Source: Brevibacterium moorei (GTDB taxonomy: Bacteria; Actinomycetota; Actinomycetes; Actinomycetales; Brevibacteriaceae). From it: a DNA stretch of 64,000 nt. Where the stretch lies: the NCBI RefSeq assembly GCF_024580735.1, contig NZ_JANIJX010000005.1, positions 62,001-126,000 on the forward strand, written 5' to 3'. Position numbers and translations under genes: made by a program. Under the pieces are notes generated by a model, which was not told the DNA's origin, ran no database searches, and worked only from the letters and a program-made list of their open reading frames with translations. The first letter of the stretch is position 1. Every line of letters starts with the position of its first letter. Below are positions 7,511-16,810 of the stretch, one piece after another.

Positions 7511-8491
7511 TCAGCCGGCGCGGAACTCCCAGTGCCACGGTTCGGGAAGTGTTCCCGAGGTGCGCGCCCAGGCGGGGTGGATCCAGCCGTAGCGGGGAGC
7601 GTTCTGCCGCATCCACTCGTGCTGGGGGCTGCCGAAGGAACTGATCCCGCTGCCCAGGTCCACTGCCAGGCCCCAGCCGTGATTCGAGCGGCCGGGGGTC
7701 GCGGCCATCCGCCCTTTGCGCGCCTTGACGCTGACCTGGGTCGCATAGTCGCGATAGGAGTCGGTGACCGAGATGTGGTGGCCGAAGCGCTGTTTGAAGG
7801 CTCCGCTGAGCAGGTCGAATGCTCTGGCCGCATCGCAGCGCTGCCGGTGTCCGGGCGCGGTCGCAATGGGGCACAGCGCCACTTCGGGGATGCGCCCATT
7901 CGAGTGCCCACCCCAGGCTCCCGCACCCGAGCGGGAGTCCGACCCGCCGGCCGGCAGGGCGGGGAGTTCATCGGGTGCCTGTGCCATGGCCAGGAGGACG
8001 GAATAGTCCGCGCCGAAGAAATCCGCAGGGTTCAGATAGTCCTTGGCCGCACCACTGCGCCACACTCCGATGTGCACGCAGCCGGTCTCGCAGTGTCCGG
8101 GTGCTGAGACCTCGGCGATGGCATCTCCGATTGCCACCGTCGCGCCCTTCTTCACCCGGGGAGCGACGCCGGTGAAGGAGACGGTGTAATCGCCGGTGTC
8201 CAGGGTCAGCGATCCCTGGCCGGCGATCGACCCTGCGAAGGTCACGGTGGCATCGGCCGGGGCCCGCACCGGCTCGCCGAACCCGGCGGCCACATCGATC
8301 CCCCGGTGGCCGGAATTCCAGTTCTGGGCGGGCTTGTCGAAGGCCCTGCTGATCGTGAAACCGGCCACCGGGCTGAGCCAGTTGGGCGTCTCCTGGGCCC
8401 GGGCCGGCAGCGCCACCAAGCTGGCCATGACGGTCATCAGGGCAGCGCACACGGCGATGAGCAGGGTGTCGCGGGGCGGGGGAGTGGACAT
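7511..8491 (-). CDS. Secreted two-domain murein hydrolase: M23 endopeptidase plus M15 (VanY-type) carboxypeptidase
   Basis: This 326-residue protein has a signal peptide (residues 1 to about 33, LLIAVCAALMTVMASLVALPA). The M23/LytM domain (about 40-145) carries H62 and D66 in SGHRGIDVAA and the actinobacterial GHC...GCVHIGVW block (H133, H140). After a Gly/Ser linker comes a complete M15B domain (about 215-326), with SYRDYATQ, H271 and D278 in NHGWGLAVDL, and E317/H320 in EPWHWEF. Both metal centres look intact. The start ATG 8491-8489 was chosen because GGAGG lies just upstream and the signal peptide begins there; the longer frame has no such features. The M23 member beside rpsB is conserved (Rv2891-type); the M15 fusion is not typical. 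Confidence 0.92.
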   Translation of the reverse strand: MSTPPPRDTLLIAVCAALMTVMASLVALPARAQETPNWLSPVAGFTISRAFDKPAQNWNSGHRGIDVAAGFGEPVRAPADATVTFAGSIAGQGSLTLDTGDYTVSFTGVAPRVKKGATVAIGDAIAEVSAPGHCETGCVHIGVWRSGAAKDYLNPADFFGADYSVLLAMAQAPDELPALPAGGSDSRSGAGAWGGHSNGRIPEVALCPIATAPGHRQRCDAARAFDLLSGAFKQRFGHHISVTDSYRDYATQVSVKARKGRMAATPGRSNHGWGLAVDLGSGISSFGSPQHEWMRQNAPRYGWIHPAWARTSGTLPEPWHWEFRAG

Positions 8492-8698
8492 CGTTCCTCC
8501 TGGAGTCCATCGGCTCTCGATGCCTCCAGCACAGCCGGTCCGGGGCACTGTGGGAAGAGCCCTCGGCGGAGCTGTGGATGCCGGCACCGTGTCCACAGTC
8601 CGATGAACACACGGTGGGCACGCGGTCCACAGGGCGGTGACCCGCGGTGCACATTCACCCATGTGCCCTGAATCACTGGTGTCGGTGCGGTATCCGGC

Positions 8699-8728
8699 TT
8701 GTCGCTCGTTGACCGGCCGGGATAGAAT
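8699..8728 (+). promoter_or_regulatory. Candidate rpsB promoter
   Basis: TTGTCG (8699-8704) and TAGAAT (8723-8728) are separated by 18 bp and fit a housekeeping sigma-70-type promoter. It would give a leader of about 255 nt ahead of rpsB. Not experimentally supported. Confidence 0.5.
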
Positions 8729-8948
8729 CGCCACAGCGGAAAGTGTCTTATGACGCCTTTCGACTTCGCGTATCCGATGCATCCGAGTATGCCGACGGTG
8801 CGAATCCACAGCCCGAAGCGCGCATGGTCACAACCAGGCGCCGGGCAGGGAGTCGCCGGCATCCGGACGGATACCAGGAATCAACCGGAATCCGTCATGC
8901 GGTCCTTCGGGCACATCGTGCCCGTGCGCGGCAGCATGACTCAACAGT

Positions 8949-8967
8949 GCGCCCCTGGTTGGGGCGC
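8949..8967 (+). promoter_or_regulatory. Hairpin in the rpsB leader next to the ribosome-binding site
   Basis: GCGCCCC (8949-8955) and GGGGCGC (8961-8967) form a perfect 7-bp stem with a 5-nt loop, ending 3 nt before the Shine-Dalgarno GGAAAGGGG (8971-8979). Ribosomal protein S2 operons are often autoregulated through leader structures. This hairpin is a candidate element. Confidence 0.45.
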
Positions 8968-8987
8968 CCAGGAAAGGGGTGTGCGGC

Positions 8988-9845
8988 ATGGCCGTCGTCA
9001 CCACTCGCCAGCTGCTGGAAAGCGGCGTGCACTTTGGTCACCAGACCCGTCGTTGGAACCCGAAGATGAAGCGCTTCATCTTCACGGAGCGCAACGGCAT
9101 CTACATCGTGGATCTGCAGCAGACGCTGACCCACATCGATCGCGCTTTCGAATTCGTGCGCGAAACCGTCGCCCACGGCGGCTCGATCCTGTTCGTCGGC
9201 ACCAAGAAGCAGGCGCAGGAAGCCATCGAAGAGCAGGCCAAGCGCGTCGGCCAGCCCTACGTCAACCACCGCTGGCTCGGCGGCATGCTGACGAACTTCC
9301 AGACGATCTCCGGTCGTCTGCGTCGCCTGAAGGAACTCGAAGAGATCGACTTCGACGATGTCGCCGGTTCCGGCCACACCAAGAAGGAACTGCTCATCCT
9401 GCGCCGCGAGAAGGACAAGCTCGAGCGCACCCTGGGCGGCATCCGCGATATGCAGCGCACCCCGTCCGCGCTGTGGATCGTCGACACCAACCGCGAACAC
9501 CTGGCCGTCGACGAAGCCCGCAAGCTGGGCATCCCGGTCATCGCGATCCTCGACACCAACTGCGACCCCGACCAGGTCGACTACCCGATCGCCGGCAACG
9601 ACGACTCGATCCGCTCCGTGCAGCTGCTGACCCGCGTGGTCGCCGACGCCGTCGCCGAGGGTCTGATCAAGCGCCACTCCGCCGATGAGGGTGAGAAGAA
9701 CGTCTCCGCCGTCGAACCGCTGCCCGAATGGGAGCGCGAGGTCCTCGAGGGCAAGGATGCCGACGCTGCAGCCCCCGCCACGGAGGCTCCCGCCGCCGAG
9801 GCCGCTGCTGAGGCTCCGGTCGAAGACGCCGCTGCTGAGAAGTAA
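8988..9845 (+). CDS. rpsB: 30S ribosomal protein S2
   Basis: This 285-residue S2 protein starts [20 protein letters not shown], the canonical N terminus, so the ATG at 8988 is preferred over the GTG 9 nt upstream. A strong GGAAAGGGG lies 8 nt ahead. Other signature blocks are [21 protein letters not shown] and [12 protein letters not shown], then [12 protein letters not shown] and [14 protein letters not shown]. The C terminus carries an Ala/Glu-rich tail (about residues 255-285), common in actinobacteria. tsf follows after 14 bp, the near-universal rpsB-tsf operon. Confidence 0.98.
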   Translation: MAVVTTRQLLESGVHFGHQTRRWNPKMKRFIFTERNGIYIVDLQQTLTHIDRAFEFVRETVAHGGSILFVGTKKQAQEAIEEQAKRVGQPYVNHRWLGGMLTNFQTISGRLRRLKELEEIDFDDVAGSGHTKKELLILRREKDKLERTLGGIRDMQRTPSALWIVDTNREHLAVDEARKLGIPVIAILDTNCDPDQVDYPIAGNDDSIRSVQLLTRVVADAVAEGLIKRHSADEGEKNVSAVEPLPEWEREVLEGKDADAAAPATEAPAAEAAAEAPVEDAAAEK

Positions 9846-9859
9846 GAAGAGGAGAATCC

Positions 9860-10687
9860 ATGGCTAACTACACGGCAGCCGACATCAAGGCGCTGCGTGA
9901 GAAGACCGGCGCCGGCATGCTCGACGTCAAGAAGGCCCTCGACGCCGCCGATGGCGACCAGGCCGCTGCGGCCGAGGCCCTGCGCCTCAAGGGCATCAAG
10001 GGCGCGACCAAGCGCGAAGGTCGTTCGACCTCCGACGGCCTGATCGCCACCCACGTCGAAAACGGCGTCGGCACGATCATCGAGTTCAACTCGGAGACCG
10101 ACTTCGTCGCCAAGTCCGATAAGTTCATCGAACTGGCAAACCAGATCCTGGACCTGGCCGTTGCCAACAACGCCGCGGACGCGGAATCCTTCCTGGCGGT
10201 CGAGGTCGACGGCAAGCCCGTCTCCCAGATCATCACCGAAGGCGGCGCCTCGCTGGGCGAGAAGGTCGAACTCAAGCGCGTGGCCCGCATCGAGGGCCAG
10301 CACGTCGAGTCCTACCTGCACCGCACCAACAAGGACCTGCCCCCGCAGGTCGGCGTGCTGCTGGCCTACGAGGGCGACGACCAGGCCGTGGCCCACGATG
10401 TGGCAGTCCACATCGCCGCTCTGACGCCGAAGTACTTCTCCCGCGAGGACATCCCCGCGGAGATCGTCGAGCACGAGCGCCAGGTGCTGACCGAACTGAC
10501 GAAGAACGAGGGCAAGCCCGAGGCCGCCCTGCCGAAGATCGTCGAAGGCCGCCTCAACGGCTTCTACAAGGAGAACGCTCTGCTGGACCAGGGCTTCGCC
10601 AAGGACCCGAAGGTCTCCGTCGGCAAGATCCTGTCCGACGCCGGCCTGAAGGCCACCGGTTTCCTGCGCTTCCGCGTGGGCAACTGA
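9860..10687 (+). CDS. tsf: Translation elongation factor Ts
   Basis: This 275-residue protein is the guanine-nucleotide exchange factor for EF-Tu. The N-terminal UBA-like domain holds the EF-Ts signature (LREKTGAGMLDVKKAL). The core dimerisation domains carry TIIEFNSETDFVAK and the C-terminal NGFYKENALLDQGF block. The Shine-Dalgarno AGAGGAG lies just upstream. Length is normal for actinobacteria. The gene is co-transcribed with rpsB and ends at a strong terminator 30 bp downstream. Confidence 0.98.
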   Translation: MANYTAADIKALREKTGAGMLDVKKALDAADGDQAAAAEALRLKGIKGATKREGRSTSDGLIATHVENGVGTIIEFNSETDFVAKSDKFIELANQILDLAVANNAADAESFLAVEVDGKPVSQIITEGGASLGEKVELKRVARIEGQHVESYLHRTNKDLPPQVGVLLAYEGDDQAVAHDVAVHIAALTPKYFSREDIPAEIVEHERQVLTELTKNEGKPEAALPKIVEGRLNGFYKENALLDQGFAKDPKVSVGKILSDAGLKATGFLRFRVGN

Positions 10688-10716
10688 TCCGCATCCTCCC
10701 ACCGGGAGGATCCGCA

Positions 10717-10773
10717 GGCCGAGGCCGCACCCGGGTGACACTGTGATGTCACCGGGGTGCGGCCTCGGCCTTT
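10717..10773 (+). terminator. Rho-independent terminator of rpsB-tsf
   Basis: A 24-bp stem with one mismatch (10717-10740 and 10747-10770) encloses a 6-nt loop and is followed by TTT. It separates tsf from pyrH, so pyrH needs its own promoter. TAAACT at 10797-10802 is a possible -10. Confidence 0.85.
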
Positions 10774-10846
10774 GTGCGCCCGCCTGGCGTGCGCGCTAAA
10801 CTGTACGATGGTCAAAATCGTGGTTGCACCGTTCGAAAGGGAACCT

Positions 10847-11599
10847 ATGTCCGAAACGCCCGTGTCCGCTCACGCCAACGATCCGCTGCGCACCTCCAAG
10901 CGGCGCGTCCTGCTCAAGCTCTCCGGTGAGGTGTTCGGCGGAGGAAACGTCGGCGTCGATCCGGACGTCGTCTCCGGTGTGGCCAGGCAGATCGCCGCGG
11001 CCTCGCCCGCAGTGGAGATCAGCATCGTGGTCGGTGGCGGCAACTTCTTCCGCGGTGCCGAACTGCAGCAGCGCGGAATGGACCGGACCAGGGCCGACTA
11101 CATGGGAATGCTGGGCACCGTGATGAACTGCCTGGCCCTGCAGGATTTCCTGGAGCAGGCCGGCGTCGACACCCGCGTGCAGTCGGCCATTCCGATGACC
11201 CAGGTCGCAGAGACCTATATCCCGCGCCGCGCCATCCGCCACATGGAGAAGGACCGCGTCGTCATCTTCGGTGCCGGCGCCGGCCTGCCCTACTTCTCCA
11301 CCGACACCGTTGCAGCCCAGCGCGCGCTGGAGATTCGCGCCGATGAGGTGCTGATCGCCAAGAACGGTGTGGACGGCGTGTACACGGCGGACCCGAAGAA
11401 GGACGCCTCGGCGGTCAAGATCGATCACATCACCTATCAGGACGCCCTGGCCCGCGGTCTCAAGGTCGTCGACTCGACTGCCTTCAGCCTGTGCATGGAC
11501 AACCGCCTGCCGATGCGCGTGTTCGGCATGGAGGGCACGGACAACCTGCAGGCCGCGATCGCCGGTGCCCAGATCGGCACCTCGGTCACCGCCGCCTGA
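10847..11599 (+). CDS. pyrH: UMP kinase (uridylate kinase)
   Basis: This 250-residue hexameric kinase converts UMP to UDP in pyrimidine biosynthesis. Motifs of the bacterial amino-acid-kinase-fold PyrH are present: [12 protein letters not shown] near residue 20, [30 protein letters not shown] and the phosphate-binding [14 protein letters not shown], plus [16 protein letters not shown]. The ATG at 10847 was chosen for its AAAGGG Shine-Dalgarno and normal length; the frame is open further upstream but without family sequence. It sits between tsf and frr as in most bacteria. Confidence 0.96.
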   Translation: MSETPVSAHANDPLRTSKRRVLLKLSGEVFGGGNVGVDPDVVSGVARQIAAASPAVEISIVVGGGNFFRGAELQQRGMDRTRADYMGMLGTVMNCLALQDFLEQAGVDTRVQSAIPMTQVAETYIPRRAIRHMEKDRVVIFGAGAGLPYFSTDTVAAQRALEIRADEVLIAKNGVDGVYTADPKKDASAVKIDHITYQDALARGLKVVDSTAFSLCMDNRLPMRVFGMEGTDNLQAAIAGAQIGTSVTAA

Positions 11600-11749
11600 C
11601 ACCTGCCCCACAGCACCCACCGGAGCCGCTCGGCCCGGTGGGTGCTCCACGCCGCGCCCGAAGCGCACGAGCGCACCGACTACACTGGTTTCAAACGCCC
11701 GTGGGCCCCAGCCCGGCCGGGAGAAGAACCCTACGAAGAGAGAACCTCC

Positions 11750-12307
11750 ATGATCAAGGAAACGCTGGCCGAGGCCGGCTCGAAGATGGACAGCTCGATC
11801 GACGCGACGAAGGACGCTTTCGCGAACGTTCGCACCGGCCGGGCGAATCCCAGCCTGTTCGCCGAACTTCCCGTGGACTACTACGGCGCACCCACGCCGC
11901 TGCAGCAGCTGGCGTCCTTCCAGGTGCCTGAGGCCAGGACCATTCTCATCACTCCCTTCGACCGCACCGCGCTGGGCAATATCGAAACCGCCCTGCGCAA
12001 CTCGGATCTGGGCGCCAACCCCGCCAACGACGGAAACATCATCCGCATCGTCCTGCCGGAGCTCACCGAGGAGCGCCGCAAGGAATACGTCAAGATCGTC
12101 AAGGGCGATGCCGAAGACGGCAAGGTCGCCATCCGCAACGTTCGCCGCAAGGCCAAGGAAACCCTGGAGAAGGCCCAGAAGGACGGCGAGTTCGGTGAAG
12201 ACGACCTGCACCGCGCCGTCTCCGAGCTCGAGGACCTGACCAAGCAGAAGGTCGAGGCGGTCGACAAGCTGTTGGCCGCAAAGGAAAAGGAACTGCTCGA
12301 GGTCTGA
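11750..12307 (+). CDS. frr: Ribosome recycling factor
   Basis: This 185-residue protein works with EF-G to split post-termination ribosomes. Characteristic segments are FANVRTGRANPSLF, YYGAPTPLQQLASF, ILITPFDRTALGNIE, and the basic helix LPELTEERRKEYVKIVK followed by the coiled-coil arm. Length is exactly typical. The ATG at 11750 has GAAGAGAG upstream and matches the usual MIxE start. The next gene, cdsA, starts 3 bp after its stop, so they are co-transcribed. Confidence 0.98.
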   Translation: MIKETLAEAGSKMDSSIDATKDAFANVRTGRANPSLFAELPVDYYGAPTPLQQLASFQVPEARTILITPFDRTALGNIETALRNSDLGANPANDGNIIRIVLPELTEERRKEYVKIVKGDAEDGKVAIRNVRRKAKETLEKAQKDGEFGEDDLHRAVSELEDLTKQKVEAVDKLLAAKEKELLEV

Positions 12308-12310
12308 GCG

Positions 12311-13231
12311 GTGTCCCAAGACGGAGCGGCGGCGCAGGTGCCCCCGGGATTCGACCCGGAGGACACCAGAACCGCGGAACATCCCCTCGTCGAACCCCCC
12401 GAGGCGAAGGACTACGGCAAGGCCGGGCGCAATCTGCCCGCGGCGATCGGCGTGGGCGTGGTGCTCGGCGGGATCGTCATCCTCAGCCTGGTCATCTGGC
12501 CGCCGCTGTTCCTCATCGTCGTCGTCATCGGGGTGGGCGCTAGCCTCTGGGAGCTCTCCGACGCGTTGAGCAAGTCGGGTTCCCAGGTGCTGCGCTGGCC
12601 CACCATCGGAGTGGGCGTGCTCATGGTGCTCGCCGCCTACTTCGGCGGACGGGAGGCGCTGTGGGCGGTATTCACCGTCGGCTCGGGGCTCATCATGTGG
12701 ATCATCCTGGTCCGCAACTGCGCCAACCCGGTCAAGGACTTCTGCCTCAACCTGTTCGCGCTGACCTATGTGGGCCTGATGGCCTCATTCGTCGTCTATC
12801 TGCTCGCACAGGACCACGGCAATGCGATGGTGGCGACCTTCCTGGCACTGTGCGTGTCCTCCGATACCGGCGGATACGTCTTCGGCGTCCTGATGGGGCG
12901 CCACCCGATCGCTCCGTCGATCTCGCCGAAGAAGTCCTGGGAGGGCTACCTGGGCTCCACCGTGTTCGCGGTGGGAGTGGGCATCTGCCTGGCCGTCCTC
13001 CTGGTGCAGGCGCCCTGGTGGACCGGCCTGGTGCTGGGCCTGGTGGTGCCCGCCTTCGCGACCCTGGGCGACTTCTCCGAATCGATGATCAAACGCGATC
13101 TGGGCCTCAAGGACATGGGCACGCTGCTGCCCGGGCACGGCGGGGTGATGGACCGGCTCGATTCGATCCTCCCGACGGCACCGGTGGCCCTGGCGCTGTT
13201 CAGCTTCCTGCCCGGGTTCCTCAACGGCTGA
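12311..13231 (+). CDS. cdsA: Phosphatidate cytidylyltransferase (CDP-diacylglycerol synthase)
   Basis: This 306-residue polytopic membrane enzyme makes CDP-diacylglycerol from CTP and phosphatidate. A polar N-terminal tail (about 45 residues) precedes 7-8 hydrophobic segments. The family signature S-M-I-K-R-D-L-G-L-K-D-M-G...L-P-G-H-G-G-V-M-D-R-L-D is complete near residues 258-285. DTGGYVFG and SPKKSWEG are also present. GTG start at 12311, 3 bp after frr. The frr-cdsA pairing is standard in actinobacteria. Confidence 0.96.
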   Translation: MSQDGAAAQVPPGFDPEDTRTAEHPLVEPPEAKDYGKAGRNLPAAIGVGVVLGGIVILSLVIWPPLFLIVVVIGVGASLWELSDALSKSGSQVLRWPTIGVGVLMVLAAYFGGREALWAVFTVGSGLIMWIILVRNCANPVKDFCLNLFALTYVGLMASFVVYLLAQDHGNAMVATFLALCVSSDTGGYVFGVLMGRHPIAPSISPKKSWEGYLGSTVFAVGVGICLAVLLVQAPWWTGLVLGLVVPAFATLGDFSESMIKRDLGLKDMGTLLPGHGGVMDRLDSILPTAPVALALFSFLPGFLNG

Positions 13232-13274
13232 AACCCGGCACTGCCGCCTAGCCCACACATGATAGGAATGTGGC

Positions 13275-14645
13275 ATGCCTGATATCTCAACCCTGGCGGA
13301 CCTGGTGGGGCCCCAGTGCCTCATCACGGATCCCGATGTGATGGACCGGTTCTTGCACGACGATGCGGAATGGGCCCCCTATGAGACCGCGCTGGCGGTG
13401 CTGCGCCCACACGACAAGCAGCAGGTCGTGGCGGCCGTGAATTGGTGCATCGAGCACTCCGTGCCGATCGTCCCACGCGGTTCCGGGACCGGTCTGTCCG
13501 GTGGCGCCAATGCGATCGCCGGTTGCCTGGTCATCTCCTTCGACCGGATGCAGACGATCCTGGACGTGGATCCGGTGGAGCGCACGGCCACCGTGCAGCC
13601 GGGGGTGGTCAACGACAATCTGCGGGCGCGGGTGGCCGATGACGGTCTGTGGTACCCGCCGGATCCCGCCAGCGCGCCGTGGTCCTCGATCGGCGGAAAC
13701 GTCTCGACCAACGCCGGCGGGCTGTGCTGCGTGAAGTACGGGGTGACGAGCGAATACGTGCTCGAACTCGAACTGGTCAACGGCCTGGGCGAACTCGTCC
13801 GGGTGGGCAAGCGCACCGCGAAGGACGTCGCCGGCTACGATTTCCGCGGCCTCTACACCGGCTCCGAGGGCACCCTGGGCGTGATCGTCGAGATCAAGGT
13901 CCGTCTGGTACCGCTGCCCACGGAGACCCGTGCGATCATCGGCTACTTCGACAGCCTGGTCGACGCCGGCCAGGGCGTGGCCAATGTGACCGCCGCGGGA
14001 GTCATCCCCGCGGCGCTGGAGCTGGTCGACAAGTACTGCCTGAAGGCGGTGGACGACTGGAAGAACATGGGACTGTCGGCCGACGCCGAGGTCGTGCTGC
14101 TGGCATCGAGCGACCTCCTGGGAGAGGCCGGCCGCGCCGAGGCGGAGAAGATCGTCGCCGCATTCGAATCGGCCGGCGCCACGATGGCCGCCATCAGCGA
14201 GGACAAGGACGAGGCCGATGCCTTCTTCGCCGCCCGCCGCCTGGCCTATCCGGCTCTGGAACGGCTGGGCCCGGTGCTCACGGAGGACGTCGTGGTCGCC
14301 CGGTCCAAGGTGCCCGAGGTGTTGGCCCGGATCCAGGAGATCGGCGAGCGCAACCAGGTGCAACTGGCGCAGATCGCACACGCCGGTGATGGAAATCTGC
14401 ACCCGCTGTTGGTCGTGCCCGCCGGCGACGATGCGGCACGGGTGCGCGCGCAGCAGGCCTTCGAGGAGATCCTGCAGGCGGCGCTGGACGCCGGGGGCAC
14501 GGTCTCCGGTGAACACGGGATCGGCCTGCTGAAGATGGGCGGACTGTCCCGCGAGCTCAGCGCCGAGGTGATTGCGATGCACAGGGCGGTGAAGCGGGCA
14601 CTGGACCCGCACAACATCATGAACCCGGGCAAGGTGTTCTCCTGA
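13275..14645 (+). CDS. FAD-linked oxidase of the GlcD / D-lactate dehydrogenase family
   Basis: This 456-residue flavoprotein has an N-terminal PCMH-type FAD-binding domain with VPRGSGTGLSGGANAI (about residue 65), followed by PADPASAPWSSIGGN-like glycine-rich turns and GLYTGSEGTLGVI. The C-terminal FAD-oxidase domain contains HAGDGNLHPLLVV, SGEHGIGLLK and the terminal DPHNIMNPGKVF. These features define the GlcD/LDH-D group, which oxidises glycolate, D-lactate or other 2-hydroxyacids. The substrate cannot be told from sequence. There is no GlcE/GlcF partner next to it. A TAGGAA hexamer lies 6 nt before the ATG, a weaker match to the leaderless pattern. Confidence 0.88.
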   Translation: MPDISTLADLVGPQCLITDPDVMDRFLHDDAEWAPYETALAVLRPHDKQQVVAAVNWCIEHSVPIVPRGSGTGLSGGANAIAGCLVISFDRMQTILDVDPVERTATVQPGVVNDNLRARVADDGLWYPPDPASAPWSSIGGNVSTNAGGLCCVKYGVTSEYVLELELVNGLGELVRVGKRTAKDVAGYDFRGLYTGSEGTLGVIVEIKVRLVPLPTETRAIIGYFDSLVDAGQGVANVTAAGVIPAALELVDKYCLKAVDDWKNMGLSADAEVVLLASSDLLGEAGRAEAEKIVAAFESAGATMAAISEDKDEADAFFAARRLAYPALERLGPVLTEDVVVARSKVPEVLARIQEIGERNQVQLAQIAHAGDGNLHPLLVVPAGDDAARVRAQQAFEEILQAALDAGGTVSGEHGIGLLKMGGLSRELSAEVIAMHRAVKRALDPHNIMNPGKVFS

Positions 14646-14653
14646 GGCACTGT

Positions 14654-14691
14654 CCGCCCGAATGCCACGCGAGCGGATGTGGCGCGGGCGG
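14654..14691 (+). terminator. Probable stem-loop terminator
   Basis: CCGCCCG (14654-14660) pairs with CGGGCGG (14685-14691), and GCCAC (14664-14668) pairs with GTGGC (14679-14683), leaving a bulged stem just after the FAD oxidase gene. There is no U-tract. Confidence 0.45.
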
Positions 14692-14757
14692 GTTGTGGTG
14701 CGATTGCTCACGCAGCCTGTCCTAAGCGTGGGTCCGGCGTGGTTGAATTGACAGGTT

Positions 14758-16119
14758 ATGGCTGATTTCAAACCACGCAGGCAGGTCCGTCCCGTCGTCG
14801 AACACGAGGATGGGACCACCTCGCGCACACCCACCCGCGGCGGGCGGCCGCTGCTGAACTTCAAGTCCCCCAGGGTCAAGCAGCCCCCGCAGCACCTGGC
14901 CGATATGACGATGGACGAACGCATCGCGGCGGTCAAGGAGATGGGCCTGCCCGGTTTCCGGGCCAAGCAGCTCTCCACGCACTATTTCGTGCACAATACG
15001 ACGGATCCCCAGGCGATGACGGATCTGCCGCAGGGCAAGCGGGATGAGTTGGCGCAGCGCTTCTTCCCGCCGCTGCTGAACGAGGTGCGGCGGCTGAAGA
15101 CCGCGAACGGGGACACCATCAAGTTCCTGTGGCGGTTGTTCGACGGCGCCCTGGTCGAATCGGTGCTGATGCGCTATCGCAACCGCATCACCCTGTGCGT
15201 GTCCAGCCAGTGCGGCTGCGGGATGAACTGTCCCTTCTGCGCCACCGGCCAGCAGGGCCTGACCCGCAATATGTCCACCGCCGAGATCGTCGAACAGGTG
15301 GTGCGGGCCAATCAGGTCATCGCCGCGGGCGAACTCGCGCAGGACGCGCCGGAGGACCTGGACTTCCTGGGCCACGCCGCCGCCGAGGTCGGGGGCGAGT
15401 CCGATGAGGACGAGACCGACCGCGCCGGTCGGCCCGGCAGCCACTCGACGGGCGTGGCCAAGGCGGGTTACGCCTCGGCCGCGGCCCATGGCACGGGGCA
15501 GGCCCCTGCGCACTCCGGTCCCGAACGCGTGACGAACATCGTCTTCATGGGCATGGGCGAGCCGCTGGCCAACTACAAGCGCGTGATGAACGCGGTACGC
15601 CGGTTCACCGATCCGCAGCCGAACGGCCTGGGCATGAGCGCGCGCCGGATCACGGTGTCGACGGTGGGCCTGGTCCCGGCGATCAACAAGCTGGCCGCCG
15701 AGGACATTCCGGTGACCTTCGCGCTGAGCCTGCACGCGCCGGACGACGAACTGCGCGACGAGATGATCCCGGTTAATACGCGTTGGAAGGCCGACGAGGC
15801 AATCGACGCTGCCTACAACTACTACAAGACCACGGGACGACGGGTCAGCATCGAGTACGCGCTGATCAAGGACATGAACGATCACGCGTGGCGCGCCGAA
15901 CTGCTGGCCAAGAAGCTCAATGCGCGCGGCCGCGGCTGGGTGCACGTCAATCCGATCCCGCTCAACCCGACTCCCGGTTCGGTGTGGACGGCCAGTGACC
16001 CGGCCGTGGCGCAGGAATTCGTGGACCGGTTGGTGGCCAATGGTGTGCCGACGACGATCCGCGACACCAGGGGCAAGGACATCGACGGGGCGTGCGGACA
16101 GCTGGCCGCCGCCGAATGA
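14758..16119 (+). CDS. rlmN: 23S rRNA (A2503-C2)/tRNA A37 methyltransferase RlmN, with insertion
   Basis: This radical-SAM enzyme methylates A2503 of 23S rRNA. The [4Fe-4S] motif CxxxCxxC is C154, C158 and C161 (CGMNCPFC). The SAM-binding [11 protein letters not shown] follows, and the methyl-carrying C-terminal cysteine is C446 (DGACGQL). All key residues are present. The protein is 453 residues, about 70 longer than average. The excess is an acidic/Ala-Gly-rich insert at residues about 190-256, between the cluster-binding helix and the FMGMGEP strand. The ATG at 14758 has no visible Shine-Dalgarno. Confidence 0.95.
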   Translation: MADFKPRRQVRPVVEHEDGTTSRTPTRGGRPLLNFKSPRVKQPPQHLADMTMDERIAAVKEMGLPGFRAKQLSTHYFVHNTTDPQAMTDLPQGKRDELAQRFFPPLLNEVRRLKTANGDTIKFLWRLFDGALVESVLMRYRNRITLCVSSQCGCGMNCPFCATGQQGLTRNMSTAEIVEQVVRANQVIAAGELAQDAPEDLDFLGHAAAEVGGESDEDETDRAGRPGSHSTGVAKAGYASAAAHGTGQAPAHSGPERVTNIVFMGMGEPLANYKRVMNAVRRFTDPQPNGLGMSARRITVSTVGLVPAINKLAAEDIPVTFALSLHAPDDELRDEMIPVNTRWKADEAIDAAYNYYKTTGRRVSIEYALIKDMNDHAWRAELLAKKLNARGRGWVHVNPIPLNPTPGSVWTASDPAVAQEFVDRLVANGVPTTIRDTRGKDIDGACGQLAAAE

Positions 16120-16237
16120 GTTCGGCTTCCTGAGAATCACGGGAGCGCCACACCCGCTAAGATCTACAGAAGATGTGTCTTCCCGGGATCTCCCGGGTGT
16201 GGTTCCCGGCACTACCCCGGGCGGAGGAAAGGGCGGA

Positions 16238-16795
16238 ATGGAAACGAACTTCCCGCGCATGACGGGCTGGAAGAGCGGCTACGATCCTGCACAGGTCGAC
16301 AGCTTCTTCAAGCGGGCGCGTGAATCCTTCGAACGCTCCACGACGCTGCCCGGCGATCTGGACGCTCGCGCCGTGCGCACCGTCGGATTCGACCTTGTCC
16401 GCAAGGGCTACCACGTGGGCGTGGTCGACGCCGCTCTGGACCGTTTGGAGGACGCCTTCGCCAAGCGCGCCCAGGAACAGCTGATCGCGGGCGCCGGGCA
16501 GAATGCCTGGGTCAATGAGCTCACGCGCGCTGCCGGCAGCCTGCGGGGACGCCTGCAGCGGCCTTATGGGGAGCGCTTCGATCAGGCTGAACCGGGCCGG
16601 ATCGGCTACGACCTGACCGAGGTCGACGCGCTGTGCGACAAGATCCGGGCCTACCTCTCCGACGGTGTCCCGATGAGCGTCGACGAGGTCCGCCGGGTGC
16701 TGTTCAAGACCCGCCGTGGGCACAAGGCGTACAACGAGGACCAGGTCGACGCGTTCATCGACCGCGTCGTCGAGGTCATGGCCAGCGTCGACTGA
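16238..16795 (+). CDS. DivIVA-domain protein with repeated DivIVA-like motifs
   Basis: This 185-residue soluble protein has GYDPAQVDSFFKRAR near the N terminus, a second GYDLTEVDALCDKIR copy (about residue 125) and a third, AYNEDQVDAFIDRVV (about 168). These match the short DivIVA (DivI1A) motif repeated in a family of small actinobacterial proteins often encoded after rlmN. There is no long coiled coil, so it is unlikely to be the polar growth protein Wag31 itself. A scaffold or cell-envelope role is an inference from the motif. The ATG at 16238 follows GGAGGAAAGGGCGG. Confidence 0.8.
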   Translation: METNFPRMTGWKSGYDPAQVDSFFKRARESFERSTTLPGDLDARAVRTVGFDLVRKGYHVGVVDAALDRLEDAFAKRAQEQLIAGAGQNAWVNELTRAAGSLRGRLQRPYGERFDQAEPGRIGYDLTEVDALCDKIRAYLSDGVPMSVDEVRRVLFKTRRGHKAYNEDQVDAFIDRVVEVMASVD

Positions 16796-16810
16796 GAGGT
16801 CCCGAACACG

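Larger units (their letters stand above)
8492..8987 (+). other. rpsB upstream region (long leader), no gene
   Basis: This 496-bp gap separates the divergent murein hydrolase and rpsB. It holds the minus-strand Shine-Dalgarno of the hydrolase at its left end and a candidate rpsB promoter at 8699-8728. Roughly 255 nt of untranslated leader follow, ending in a hairpin beside the rpsB Shine-Dalgarno. Open frames crossing it run into rpsB out of frame and have no family resemblance. Confidence 0.6.

Noticed and set aside
8750-9688. A 312-codon frame overlapping rpsB
   Set aside because: It covers the rpsB leader and then reads rpsB in the wrong frame, giving an Arg/His/Pro-rich product.
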